Assembly: GCF_900129485.1 (NCBI RefSeq)
Contig: NZ_FQVW01000024.1
Span: 1 to 47,729, forward strand
Direction of reading: 5' to 3'
Length of the DNA stretch: 47,729 bases
DNA from: Ornithinibacillus halophilus
Lineage (GTDB): Bacteria; Bacillota; Bacilli; Bacillales; Amphibacillaceae
The notes beneath the pieces are model-generated. The model had not been told where the DNA came from. It saw nothing but the letters and a program-made list of their open reading frames with translations, and did not search any database. Positions 15,534 through 23,683 of the stretch are shown in pieces; the first letter of the stretch is position 1, and each line of letters opens with the position of its first letter. Position numbers and translations under genes: made by a program.

Positions 15534-15806
15534 ATGAAGGCTAACGAAGAAGAAAAGAAAAAGTTTGATAAAGCATTAGATGATATTCTCGAACTTTTTA
15601 ATAACTTAGAAGAAGATGAACCAATAATTAAATTTACTGATGATGTTTTTGAAAACATTGAATTAGCTAAGAAGAAATATGGTGACGAAACAGTAGATGA
15701 AAAAATCAATACCGTTGTTCGTGAAATGTTATCGTGGCTTGATCTAGATGAGGATAATGAAGATGAAAAAGAGGCAGAGGAGGAAACAGAAGAAGAAGAA
15801 AAATAA
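15534..15806 (+). CDS. small acidic protein of unknown function
   Basis: This is a 90-residue acidic protein, mostly helical, starting MKANEEEKKKFDKAL and ending in a run of Glu residues. There is no Cys and no membrane segment. CGGGGTGA precedes ATG 15534. A Ser-rich reading frame on the opposite strand is only its shadow. The gene lies in a group of small genes of unknown function; I do not recognise a family. Confidence 0.6.
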   Translation: MKANEEEKKKFDKALDDILELFNNLEEDEPIIKFTDDVFENIELAKKKYGDETVDEKINTVVREMLSWLDLDEDNEDEKEAEEETEEEEK

Positions 15807-15881
15807 CCTTGCATTTGTTATGAGGCCATGATAATATAAGAACATACATTCAGAACACTTGTTCTAGTTGAGGTGATTAAA

Positions 15882-16100
15882 ATGATGAATAATTTATATC
15901 TACAATCGAAACAACGTAAACAAAATTTAATGATTTTTTATATGGATCAATCAAATAACATAACCCAACGTATTATACGGGTTGTCGACATTAAGGAGAA
16001 TGCTATTGTGGCATTCTGCTATTACCGTAAACAAGTACGTACATTTAAGATAAACAATATCCTCTCCGTTGCTCCTACAGGCAAAAAAATCGGTGCATAG
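15882..16100 (+). CDS. small WYL-like beta-barrel protein
   Basis: This is a 72-residue protein. The central part (QRIIRVVDIKENAIVAFCYY, then RKQVRTFKINNILSV) has the strand pattern of a WYL or Sm-like ligand- or nucleic-acid-binding module, found alone here without an HTH. GAGGTG lies six bases before ATG 15882, which I prefer to the GTG at 15873. It ends about 90 bp before the broken potassium channel gene. The WYL resemblance is by eye and moderate. Confidence 0.55.
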   Translation: MMNNLYLQSKQRKQNLMIFYMDQSNNITQRIIRVVDIKENAIVAFCYYRKQVRTFKINNILSVAPTGKKIGA

Positions 16101-16194
16101 CCACTTTTTATTCGCCTTTTATCTTACAAAATACAGCCATTTCCTTTATACTTTTTTTATATTCTAAATTTTTATGAGTTTCGGGGGATTGTGT

Positions 16195-17176
16195 ATGCAT
16201 TTTTTTCTTAGACTAGGATTAAACCTAATTAAAATGAGCAATCTTACATTGTTTGTATCCACTATCGTTTTTACCTTCTTTTGTACAGTAACCATCTATT
16301 TGATAGAACCTACAACTTTTAATTCCCTTCTTAATGCTTTTTACTTTGTCCTAACAACATTTACTACTGTTGGCTATGGCGATTTCTCACCAGTAACAAC
16401 TGCTGGGAAGTTATTTTCCATTTTTATGTATCTATTTGGAATTGGCTTAGTAGGTATTGTCCTAGGAAAAATCATAGATGAACTATACCAATCAAGATCA
16501 CATCATTATTATCGGTTGGAATAAGAAAAGCGAATCTGCAATTAATGAATTACTAAAATCCAATCAAAAAGTAGAAGTAGTACTGATTGATACACTTGAA
16601 AGATCCCCAGTAGATGTGTCAAACGAACGAGTACATTACATACAGGGCTCCCCTACTGAGAAAGAAACATTATATAAAGCAAATATTAATAAAGCAAAAT
16701 CTGTTATCGTCTTTTCAGATGATACAATCCCAGACTCTTCATTGCGTGATGCAAAGACGTTGAACGTTGCGATTGTAGTATAAAGATTAGCACCAGCTGT
16801 CCATACAACTGTAGAAGTCTTAAATAAAGAACATCTCTCAAACTTTGAACATGTTAAAGTAGATGAATTTATCCAATCACAAGAAACTATATCTTCGTTG
16901 GCTGTACGTGCTGCCTTGTACCAGGGAGTTAGTAAAGTATATTCACAACTTCTCAGCAGACAATATGGAGACGATTTATACAAAATATCGAATAAGAATT
17001 GGAATACGTATAAGGAAGCATTTCAGGATCTCCTCGCCCAAGGTGCTACTTTAATAGCCGATAGGGATCAACTTGATATTAATAGAAGACTAGATGAAAA
17101 GATTCCTAATGATGCAGAATTATATATTATATGTGATAAGGAAACCTACCATAAAATTGAACTACTTTCCTCATAG
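16195..17176 (+). pseudogene. broken potassium channel gene (YugO-like, pore plus RCK domain)
   Basis: The first part encodes two membrane helices and the pore with the K+ filter TTVGYGDF, starting at ATG 16195 (GGGGGA six bases upstream). After KIIDELY the frame runs out at 16524, while the Rossmann RCK domain (DHIIIIGWNKKSE) continues in another frame from about 16478, so a frameshift, probably with a small deletion in the linker, has occurred. The RCK frame then meets TAA at 16781-16783, between NVAIVV and RLAPAVHTTVEVL, where relatives have a sense codon (GAA to TAA is the simplest change). Downstream of the stop the homology continues unbroken to 17176. Two independent lesions make a functional channel unlikely, though a pore-only product could still be made. 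Confidence 0.85.
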
Positions 17177-17430
17177 ACGATAACGACTGAGGTGGAGACA
17201 GGATGGTCCTAGTCCACCTCACGTTAATATCCAATGTGCTAGTAACATTTCAGTAATATCTGTCATACTTTAACCTTCCGCTACCAACAAAACCATTAAA
17301 TGGGATTTTTTCACAATTACCTAATATTTCCAATATGTAACTTATTCCTTGAAGCATCTATACTTCTCCCTCCAAAAAATATATGGAAAAATTTAGCTAC
17401 TGATAAACTATATTACATCTAGTAATCTCT
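17177..17430. other. intergenic region with a hairpin lacking a T tract
   Basis: No gene is visible. At 17188-17221 a perfect 9-bp stem (TGAGGTGGA with TCCACCTCA) encloses a smaller one (AGGA/TCCT). It has no T run, so it is not a standard terminator. The rest is AT-rich upstream sequence of the hydrolase gene. Confidence 0.5.
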
Positions 17431-17474
17431 TAGTTGTAGCAAAGATATCACCTTTCAAAACTACAACTAGGAGG
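17431..17474 (+). promoter_or_regulatory. leader hairpin ending at the hydrolase ribosome binding site
   Basis: A 9-bp inverted repeat (TAGTTGTAG 17431-17439 with CTACAACTA 17461-17469) ends directly before GGAGG at 17470-17474. The stem may stack on or compete with the Shine-Dalgarno site, or stabilise the message; it could also be a protein-binding site in DNA. Confidence 0.45.
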
Positions 17475-17482
17475 ATTTACAA

Positions 17483-18070
17483 ATGAAAAAAGTTAAAAAT
17501 CTATTAATAGCTGCTTCTGTATCATTTGGATTACTCGTTATGCCAACTGGTGCTGATGCTGCTTCATATACTGTAAAAAGTGGAGAAACATTCTGGTCAA
17601 TCGCTCAAAAGCATGGGACGAGTGTTGCTAACTTACAGATTGCTAATAATCGCTCCGGAATCTTCTTATATGCTGGAGAAACAATCAAAGTACCTGATGC
17701 TATCTCAACAGAAGATAAAAAACTTATGGCTAAACTAGTTCATGCTGAAGCTAAAGGAGAACCATATGCGGGGAAAGTTGCTGTTGCGACAGTAATCCTT
17801 AATCGTGTCGACCATAGTGAATTTCCAGATACGATTAAAGAAGTTATATATGAGCGTTCAGGTGGATATTATGCATTTTCACCAGTACAAAATGGCACGA
17901 TTAATGAAGGATATACTTCTGAAGATATGAAAGCTGTTAATGAAGCAATTGCTTTCCGTGGACAAGGAAATGGTTCTATCTACTTCTATAATCCAGAAAC
18001 ATCATCAAGTGAATGGATTTTATCACGTGAAGTAACAGTTACCATTGGAAATCATAAATTTGCAAAATAA
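17483..18070 (+). CDS. LysM plus SleB/CwlJ-type cell wall hydrolase
   Basis: This is a 195-residue secreted peptidoglycan hydrolase. Residues 1-26 are a signal peptide (LLVMPTGADA, AS). Residues of about 28-72 are one LysM peptidoglycan-binding domain (YTVKSGETFWSIAQKHGTS). Residues of about 78-195 are the Hydrolase_2 domain found in SleB and CwlJ; KLVHAEAKGEPYAGKVAVA carries the conserved catalytic Glu, followed by VILNRV. SleB-type enzymes degrade cortex muramic-delta-lactam regions during germination. The order LysM-hydrolase matches B. subtilis YkvT better than SleB itself. Its terminator is at 18111. Confidence 0.9.
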   Translation: MKKVKNLLIAASVSFGLLVMPTGADAASYTVKSGETFWSIAQKHGTSVANLQIANNRSGIFLYAGETIKVPDAISTEDKKLMAKLVHAEAKGEPYAGKVAVATVILNRVDHSEFPDTIKEVIYERSGGYYAFSPVQNGTINEGYTSEDMKAVNEAIAFRGQGNGSIYFYNPETSSSEWILSREVTVTIGNHKFAK

Positions 18071-18110
18071 TTCATAAGTGAAGTTTCCACTAGATATCTC
18101 TGAATTTACT

Positions 18111-18149
18111 AAAAGGAAGCAACCGGTGTGATCTGGATTGCTTCCTTTT
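18111..18149 (+). terminator. terminator of the SleB-like hydrolase gene
   Basis: A 12-bp stem (AAAAGGAAGCAA with TTGCTTCCTTTT) has a 15-nt loop and lies 40 bp after the stop. Confidence 0.85.
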
Positions 18150-18259
18150 AACATCAACTAGTATAGAATAAATAGGAGTTTCATTCTTCTTTTGACTTGT
18201 ATAGACTTTTCCCAAACCATTTTTTTAAAACTAAAAACGCATTTAATGACAAAACAAAA

Positions 18260-18285
18260 AGCTGCCTCAACGATCTGAGACAGCT
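18260..18285 (-). terminator. yuzA terminator
   Basis: A 10-bp stem with one mismatch (AGCTGTCTCA with TGAGGCAGCT) is followed on the minus strand by TTTTTGTTTTG. Confidence 0.85.
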
Positions 18286-18302
18286 CCAGTTTACAATTAA
18301 TT

Positions 18303-18536
18303 CTACGTATCGGTTCTTAGTCGTCTTTGACTGGCATATGCTTCATCTGATTTAAATAATAAGGATAAAGCATAAAGACCACTAATACCTACTAATGTGT
18401 AAACAACTCTTGAAAGTAAACTTTCTTGTCCACCAAAAATGGCAGCTACTAAATCAAATTGAAACAAACCTATTAGTCCCCAATTGATTGCACCGATAAT
18501 AATTAATGCCAACGCCAAACGCTGGATTCCATTCAT
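18303..18536 (-). CDS. yuzA: DUF378 family membrane protein (YuzA-like)
   Basis: This is a 77-residue protein with two transmembrane helices (LALALIIIGAINWGLIGLF and VVYTLVGISGLYALSLLF). The INWGLIGLF-x-FD-x-V signature and the LSRVVYTLVG motif define DUF378. AGGAGG stands nine bases before the ATG. The family is widespread in Bacilli and has no assigned function. It is a single-gene unit with a promoter-sized gap and its own terminator. Confidence 0.9.
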   Translation of the reverse strand: MNGIQRLALALIIIGAINWGLIGLFQFDLVAAIFGGQESLLSRVVYTLVGISGLYALSLLFKSDEAYASQRRLRTDT

Positions 18537-18627
18537 CGTATACTACCTCCTTTATTGAAGAGTCAGAGATAGTTTGCCCTTTTTATAAAAAAACATACAA
18601 CAATAGTAAAAAATTACCAAACAAAAG

Positions 18628-19053
18628 TTAAACCTCTTGTTCTCCTTTTTTTCCATTAATGGAGTAACTCGCAGTAATGGTAGCACTTAGCGAATGAGAG
18701 ACAGAACAATATTTGTCTTTCGATAACTGAATCGCTCGAACAACTTTGTCTTCTTGTAACTCACCCTCTAGAGCATAGTGAATATGAACACCCGTAAATT
18801 TTTTCGGATGATCTTCTGCACGTTCCCCTTTTACATCCATTTGAAAAGATGTTGGCTCTAATCTCATTTTGTTTAAGATAGAAATAATGTCGATGCCTGT
18901 ACAACCAGCAACAGCATTCATTAATAATTCTGTTGGTCTTGCTCCTGTATTTTCTCCACCAACCGATTCTGCAGCATCCATCTTAAGTTCATGCCCTGAT
19001 GGCGTCATTCCAGAAAAGGCCATTTTTTCATTCCATTTAACAGTAAGTTCCAT
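18628..19053 (-). CDS. OsmC family peroxiredoxin-like protein
   Basis: This is a 141-residue cytosolic protein of the OsmC/Ohr superfamily, thiol peroxidases active on organic hydroperoxides. The two redox cysteines are visible: Cys51 in NAVAGCTGIDIIS and Cys116 in KDKYCSVSHSLS. The pattern S-V-S-H after the second Cys is that of the YhfA-like branch rather than Ohr. ATG 19053 is preferred to the GTG at 19056 because AGGAGGGG then sits seven bases upstream. It is divergent from fnr. The physiological substrate is not known. Confidence 0.88.
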   Translation of the reverse strand: MELTVKWNEKMAFSGMTPSGHELKMDAAESVGGENTGARPTELLMNAVAGCTGIDIISILNKMRLEPTSFQMDVKGERAEDHPKKFTGVHIHYALEGELQEDKVVRAIQLSKDKYCSVSHSLSATITASYSINGKKGEQEV

Positions 19054-19240
19054 CACTTTCCCCTCCTATTTAACGTTCATTTTAGTATTTGTACTTCTAA
19101 CGTAAACATGCCACACATTACAAGATATATCTAGTAATACGACAAATAATTGTTATAAATTTGTAAATTTCGTCGCAACGGGTACATATTTTAGCGTGTT
19201 AGAATGTAACCATAGAGTAAGGGAAAGGGTGTGATGCAAA

Positions 19241-19969
19241 ATGCAATCACAGGCAGAGATTTTATTAAAAGGGAAACATAGAGATGAGCCCATTTCTCCT
19301 CAGTTAAGAGAACTCCTAGAGTCCATCGGTACTATTCGTAAAATAGAGAAAGATGGGTATATTTTTCATGAAGGTGAAGAAGCACACGATATATACATTA
19401 TCCAATCAGGCATTGTTCAAATGTCCAAGCTTGCAGCTAATGGGAAAGAACTGATATTAAGAATATGTAAAAAAAATGATCTGATTGGTGAGTTAACATT
19501 GTTTAGTGATAACCCTGCCTTCTTACTCAGTGCAAAAATATTAGAACCTGGTGAGGTTATCGTTATAAACAAAGATAAATTGGAACGAGCATTATTAGAA
19601 AATAGTATGTTGACATTTGAGTTTATGAAATGGACTAGTAACCATATGCGAAAATTCCAATCAAAAATAAGAGACCTATTATTAAATGGTAAAAAAGGTG
19701 CCTTATATTCTACGCTTATCCGTCTTGTAAATAGTTATGGCATTGAACATAAAGATGGTTGGTTAATTAATATTAGTTTTACAAATCAAGAATTAGCCAA
19801 TTTCTGCGCAGCAACACGTGAAAGCGTCAATCGTATGCTAGCAGAATTACGTAAAAAAGATAAAATAGCAGTTATGAAAAATGGTGAAATCTTAGTCAAA
19901 GATCTAGACTACTTAAAAGACGAAATCGGATGTGAAGGTTGTCCAATCGAAATATGCAACATTAACTAA
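19241..19969 (+). CDS. fnr: anaerobic regulator Fnr (Crp/Fnr family, C-terminal 4Fe-4S cluster)
   Basis: This is an oxygen-sensing transcription activator. Residues of about 25-120 form a cyclic-nucleotide-binding-type beta barrel (FHEGEEAHDIYIIQSG), then a long dimer helix, then a winged helix (FTNQELANFCAATRESVNRML). The C-terminus carries Cys231, Cys234 and Cys239 in GCEGCPIEIC. B. subtilis Fnr ligates its cluster with Cys227, Cys230, Cys235 and Asp141; here all four are shifted by exactly four (Asp145 in KIRDLLL), so the Bacillus type of Fnr is secure. E. coli Fnr uses N-terminal cysteines instead. It should bind TGTGA-N6-TCACA when anoxic. The gene is alone, not linked to narK. Confidence 0.95.
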   Translation: MQSQAEILLKGKHRDEPISPQLRELLESIGTIRKIEKDGYIFHEGEEAHDIYIIQSGIVQMSKLAANGKELILRICKKNDLIGELTLFSDNPAFLLSAKILEPGEVIVINKDKLERALLENSMLTFEFMKWTSNHMRKFQSKIRDLLLNGKKGALYSTLIRLVNSYGIEHKDGWLINISFTNQELANFCAATRESVNRMLAELRKKDKIAVMKNGEILVKDLDYLKDEIGCEGCPIEICNIN

Positions 19970-19996
19970 CAGTGTGGATTATCACACTGTTTTTTT
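19969..19996 (+). terminator. fnr terminator
   Basis: A perfect 8-bp stem (ACAGTGTG with CACACTGT) has a 6-nt loop and seven T. It overlaps the last base of the fnr stop codon and the stop of the convergent gene. Confidence 0.9.
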
Positions 19997-20471
19997 ATAG
20001 CAATAAATGAATAGCGATCATCATGAATAAGGACATTCCTAACCAGAGATGAATTTTTCGAACCGTTCCTGATGGCTTAATTAATCGATACCACCCTGTA
20101 AATACTAAAAGAACCATTATGATTAACGCTAATAGCCCAACAAGCATTTTTTCATTTTTCATGGTAAACCCTAAATTTGAGATCACCATGATGGCATGGA
20201 CTATAATTAGAAGTAATGCTGTTGTACCTGTCCACCTATGAAATGGCAAAACTTTTTTCGATAAATTCGCTAATTTAATCTTCTTTTTCCGTTCTGGTAC
20301 TGTTCGAATCGTTGCAAAAACCGCATTCCTTGTCCAATTAAATAAAAAGAATAAAAATCCTATAAAGCCGACAATAACGTGTGAAGGCAAAGCCGGAAAT
20401 AATGCGTGTGTCACAACTTGCCAAATTGCGAAAATCAATAAGAAAATGTTTAATACAAACCAGTAGCTCAT
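19995..20471 (-). CDS. small His-paired membrane protein, ferric-reductase/cytochrome b-like
   Basis: This is a 158-residue protein with about four transmembrane helices. His residues occur at matching depths: LPFHRWTG and LIIVHAIM in the middle, then RKIHLWLG and IAIHLLL at the end. Two helices, each with a pair of His about 13 residues apart, are the arrangement that binds heme b in ferric-reductase-like and cytochrome b561-type membrane domains. It has no flavin or NAD domain, so a partner would be needed for electron supply. It is convergent with fnr. Heme binding is inferred from the His spacing; I do not know a name. Confidence 0.6.
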   Translation of the reverse strand: MSYWFVLNIFLLIFAIWQVVTHALFPALPSHVIVGFIGFLFFLFNWTRNAVFATIRTVPERKKKIKLANLSKKVLPFHRWTGTTALLLIIVHAIMVISNLGFTMKNEKMLVGLLALIIMVLLVFTGWYRLIKPSGTVRKIHLWLGMSLFMMIAIHLLL

Positions 20472-20597
20472 GGTGACTGATTACCAATACGCAATCAGAT
20501 TGACACCTCCTACATTGCTAGATAACATGTATATCATAGCAAACGTGAATCTTTTTTTCATTATAAATAAATTTAGCATGCTGAGGGGATTAGCACA

Positions 20598-21392
20598 GTG
20601 AAAAATGTCATTCAAGATTATATAAAGCAATTAGAGAATGATGAAGGAATTATTGTCTTATATGTATGTGAAGCTGGTAGCCGGAGTTGGGGATTAGAAT
20701 CGCCAATGAGTGATTACGACGTCCGGTTTATTTATATGTATCCAACAAAAGAATACTTACGAATTGACCCTATTGGAGTTGGAAAAAGAAAGGATGTCAT
20801 TGAACAAAAAATCTCTGATACACTGGATATTAGTGGTTGGGAATTAACGAAGACTCTCCGTTTGTTCAGAAAGTCTAATCCGACATTGTTAGAATGGCTT
20901 CATTCGGAAATGCTCTACTATCAACATTCGACTACGATAGAGACTATAAAAAAACTGGAACCAACCGTATTTTCTGCAACTACTTGCCTTCATCATTATG
21001 TGAATATGGCATCGAGTAATTTTAAAAAGTTCGATGGCGATTGTAATCATTCTGTAAAACTGTTAATTAACGTCCTAAGACCAATATTAATATGTAAATG
21101 GATAAAAAAACACAATGCGTTTCCACCTTTGGATATGGACTTAGTAGTGGAACAAGTTGTAAGTGATGAAGAGATTGAAAAGATCATAAAGGAAATTTTA
21201 CAAGATAAACGACTGGGACAAACGAACGTTGTGCCTAATAATATTAATGCTCTTAATACCTACATCACCAAATCATTACAAGATATTAAGCATCACTTAC
21301 ATAAACAACCCCCTCTTCGTAACCAAGGAGTGACAAAAAAGTTAGATTTAGTATTTCAGAATGCCTTAAGGGAAGTTTCGAATAAAAATTAA
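20598..21392 (+). CDS. RlaP/YcgL-type nucleotidyltransferase
   Basis: This is a 264-residue protein of the DNA polymerase beta-type nucleotidyltransferase superfamily, in the YcgL/RlaP group linked by genome context to RNA repair. The active-site strand is CEAGSRSWGLESPMSDYDVRF, which holds the G-S motif and the D-x-D metal ligands (Asp of SDYDV). The C-terminal half is helical. The start is GTG 20598, with GAGGGG nine bases upstream. No RNA ligase or repair partner is nearby, so the substrate is open. The gene is followed by the solo repeat C. Confidence 0.85.
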   Translation: MKNVIQDYIKQLENDEGIIVLYVCEAGSRSWGLESPMSDYDVRFIYMYPTKEYLRIDPIGVGKRKDVIEQKISDTLDISGWELTKTLRLFRKSNPTLLEWLHSEMLYYQHSTTIETIKKLEPTVFSATTCLHHYVNMASSNFKKFDGDCNHSVKLLINVLRPILICKWIKKHNAFPPLDMDLVVEQVVSDEEIEKIIKEILQDKRLGQTNVVPNNINALNTYITKSLQDIKHHLHKQPPLRNQGVTKKLDLVFQNALREVSNKN

Positions 21393-21551
21393 ACCATGAA
21401 AGAGGCTAGGAAAAAATAATAATAACCACTCTAAAGACAAATGTTCTAAAAAGAGGTTCTGATTCTTTCGTTTTTAGATGTTTGGCCGTCAATTTTAGTT
21501 AATAGAATCAAAGTAAGAGTTTTATTAATTTCCAATGATTCCCAAACTAGT

Positions 21552-21730
21552 GGAGGAAATACACGTAGACTCCTCGGAAATAAAGAGCAATTTCCTTCGT
21601 GCGATGATAATGCTGCCGTAGCATTACTTGTCCTGCGGGAGCAGAGGCATAGGTGAGACCCCGGAGAGCGAAGCTCGAGGAGGCTCACCAGCCGCCCGCG
21701 GAAAGCGAAGTGTATTTTCCGAAGCGGTGG
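21552..21730 (-). repeat. solo dispersed repeat, copy C (module I only)
   Basis: The sequence is the reverse complement of module I of copies A and B. Shared blocks include CCTGCGGGAGCAGAGGC, GGTGAGACCCC, GAGGAGGCTCACC and GCCCGCGGAAAGCGAAGTG. GGTGAG and CTCACC can pair, as can GCGGG and CCCGC. Module II is absent, showing that module I can exist alone. It sits between two convergent genes. Open frames inside it are by-products. Confidence 0.75.
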
Positions 21731-21838
21731 AAATTATGCCTAGTCTATAATTTTCTCACAATCTAAACAAATCCGAATTAATTCCTATTGTTAAGATCTG
21801 ATATATCAAAAATACTTTTGTCTTAACTCTCTTTCTTT

Positions 21839-22867
21839 TTAAGTAAAGTATTCGATCTTAGCTTCTGGAAAGTAGTGATTAATATATCCACCCAGCGTGT
21901 CCTTAATATCCTCTTGCTCCTCAGTGGTATAAACGTACTTTCCTATACCATATTTTCCCCACTTCCACTTTCGTTTCGACTCATCTAATTCTAATTTAGT
22001 CATGGGATAATTTTGTTCAATAACTCTTTTGGCAGGTTTCGTAAAACGATGTTGAATCATTTCAAAGGTTAAATCTTTACGGGCATAGGATGGCAACTCT
22101 GCCTCGAGTTTTTCAAACATCTCCTTATATCCTTCTTTCCATCCCTCATGAAGATAGATTGGTGCCACGATAAACCCTAAAGGATAACCAGCTTCTGCAA
22201 TTTTAGCTGCAGCATCAATTCGTTCGTTTAATCTAGATGTTCCAGGTTCAAAATATTTAATTATATAATCATCATTAATGCTAAAACGAAACCTTGTCTT
22301 GCCATTATGTTTCGCATCTAGTAAATGATCGACATGGGCAAACTTTGTTACAAAACGCAACCGTCCGTGTTCCGATTCACCAAAATATTCAATCGCTCTT
22401 TTTAATGTATGTGTTAAATGATCGACTCCTACTATGTCTGAGGTACAAGAAGCTTCAAATCGTGTTGGATCAGGTGCCCGTTCACGCATGTACTCTTCTG
22501 CAGCGTCAAATATTTCCTCTACATTGACATACGTTCGAATGTACGGCTTACTGCCCATCGTAGTTTGCAAGTAGCAATAATGACAATGTCCCATACAACC
22601 AGTGGCAAATGGAATGGCATATTCAGCAGAAGGTTTTGATGTATCAAACTTTAATGTTTTTCTAACTCCAACAACTAGCGTTGATTTTGCCATACGATAT
22701 TTTTGAAAATGGTTTTCACCTGGCAAATTACGGATTTGGTTGTGTGAGGTTGTTTCCCTTATCTCGATATCCATGTCTTCAAATTTCTTCAACAGCTTTT
22801 TCCCAAGCGGATATTCCAATGCACGTGGTTCAACATATACTAACTGTGGAACAAATGGTTTAACCAT
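21839..22867 (-). CDS. splB: spore photoproduct lyase
   Basis: This is a radical SAM enzyme that reverses spore photoproduct (5-thyminyl-5,6-dihydrothymine) in germinating spores using S-adenosylmethionine and a 4Fe-4S cluster. The cluster motif is CMGHCHYC (Cys91, 95, 98), and the radical-quenching Cys141 in EASCTSDIVG sits at the same number as in B. subtilis SplB. It has 342 residues from ATG 22867. That start overlaps the splA stop (ATGGTTAA) and has GAGGGA just upstream, so translation is coupled; the longer frame would begin at a TTG. It is the second gene of splAB, which is under forespore control in Bacillus. Confidence 0.96.
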   Translation of the reverse strand: MVKPFVPQLVYVEPRALEYPLGKKLLKKFEDMDIEIRETTSHNQIRNLPGENHFQKYRMAKSTLVVGVRKTLKFDTSKPSAEYAIPFATGCMGHCHYCYLQTTMGSKPYIRTYVNVEEIFDAAEEYMRERAPDPTRFEASCTSDIVGVDHLTHTLKRAIEYFGESEHGRLRFVTKFAHVDHLLDAKHNGKTRFRFSINDDYIIKYFEPGTSRLNERIDAAAKIAEAGYPLGFIVAPIYLHEGWKEGYKEMFEKLEAELPSYARKDLTFEMIQHRFTKPAKRVIEQNYPMTKLELDESKRKWKWGKYGIGKYVYTTEEQEDIKDTLGGYINHYFPEAKIEYFT

Positions 22868-23111
22868 AAAATCCCTCAATGTCTACCGAACCGAATGCTT
22901 CTTGGTAGGCTTGTTCGGCTTCTTCCTCTGATTTAAATAATGCAAATTCATCAGATAAAGGATAATATGTTTCATGGGCAAAAAGTGCGAGTTCAGATGG
23001 ATTATCAGGATTTTCTACAACCGCTGCCTGCTGTACTTGTGCAACATCTTGTGCATGAGGGTTTCTAATAATAATGTAAACTACTTCTCCTGGTCTAAAT
23101 TGACTATCCAT
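22860..23111 (-). CDS. splA: SplA, transcriptional regulator of the spl operon
   Basis: This is an 83-residue TRAP-like protein that in B. subtilis limits expression of the spore photoproduct lyase operon. The typical core is PGEVVYIIIRNPHAQDVAQ, followed by ELALFAHETYYPLSDEFALF. I take ATG 23111, which has AGGTGG five bases upstream, rather than GTG 23120. The stop overlaps the splB start. On the minus strand CATCGTA (23186-23180) matches a sigma-G -10 (CATNNTA), but the -35 at the right spacing is poor, so the promoter is only suggested. Confidence 0.9.
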   Translation of the reverse strand: MDSQFRPGEVVYIIIRNPHAQDVAQVQQAAVVENPDNPSELALFAHETYYPLSDEFALFKSEEEAEQAYQEAFGSVDIEGFYG

Positions 23112-23252
23112 AGTAACCACCTATCTTTCTGTTAGATTACTATCATTATTTGTTACGTTGACTAATTTATCCTTTAATTTACGATGCCTTTTTCACCATT
23201 TCGATAAAATGCATATGATGTAAAAAGGACGCATTGACGAAGGATGGTTTTT

Positions 23253-23552
23253 ATGAGTGATTTAAATGCTAAGCAGGAAGGGATAGCAATAAAAGTTGAA
23301 GAACTCGAAGAAAAACACAATGATCAAGAAAAACAAATCGAAACGAAGACAGATAAAAATGATGTTCATGTACTAATTGATGAAAGATTAAAAGAAGAGC
23401 AAGTAGTTACGAAAGCGGACTTAGAAAAGTTAGAGGAACGAATGGAAGCCAATCTACATGCAAGTCAAATGAAACTGCTAAAATGGATCATTGGAACAGG
23501 GATTAGTTTTATATCCGGTGCTATCGCTATTATTGAACTATTTATTAGATAG
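23253..23552 (+). CDS. coiled-coil protein with C-terminal membrane anchor
   Basis: This is a 99-residue protein. A long charged coiled coil (KVEELEEKHNDQEKQIE, then ADLEKLEERMEANLH) is followed by one C-terminal helix (WIIGTGISFISGAIAIIELF). The layout is like XhlA and the CCDC90/DUF1640 group of tail-anchored coiled coils; XhlA of PBSX has this plan and takes part in lysis. No other phage gene is near, so a prophage remnant is not supported. ATG 23253 has GAAGGA nine bases upstream. Function unknown. Confidence 0.6.
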   Translation: MSDLNAKQEGIAIKVEELEEKHNDQEKQIETKTDKNDVHVLIDERLKEEQVVTKADLEKLEERMEANLHASQMKLLKWIIGTGISFISGAIAIIELFIR

Positions 23553-23582
23553 GGTCAATGAGTACAGCTCATTGACCTTTTT
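23553..23582 (+). terminator. terminator before lytS
   Basis: A perfect 10-bp stem (GGTCAATGAG with CTCATTGACC) and 5-nt loop are followed by five T, directly after the coiled-coil gene. Confidence 0.9.
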
Positions 23583-23683
23583 AAATATACCTTCATACAC
23601 TCGCTTTTCTAGAATGATTAAACAGGGCCTTTTTATCTCATCCTAAGATAAATACAATGGTTTGATAGAAAGGTACTGACAAT

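Noticed and set aside
15515-15814. Ser-rich frame on the minus strand opposite the acidic 90-residue gene
   Set aside because: It is the antisense shadow of Glu/Lys-rich codons, and the plus-strand gene has the ribosome site.
16195-16783. Potassium channel as two working genes (pore protein plus separate RCK protein)
   Set aside because: The RCK part carries an internal stop in a conserved block and continues downstream, so decay explains it better than a natural split.
19973-19986. Fnr-box-like TGTGGATTATCACA after fnr
   Set aside because: The gap is too short for TGTGA-N6-TCACA, and the sequence is the stem-loop of a standard terminator with seven T.
23253-23552. Prophage remnant, from the XhlA-like coiled coil
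   Set aside because: No holin, endolysin, tail or integrase gene is near, and tail-anchored coiled coils occur outside phages.
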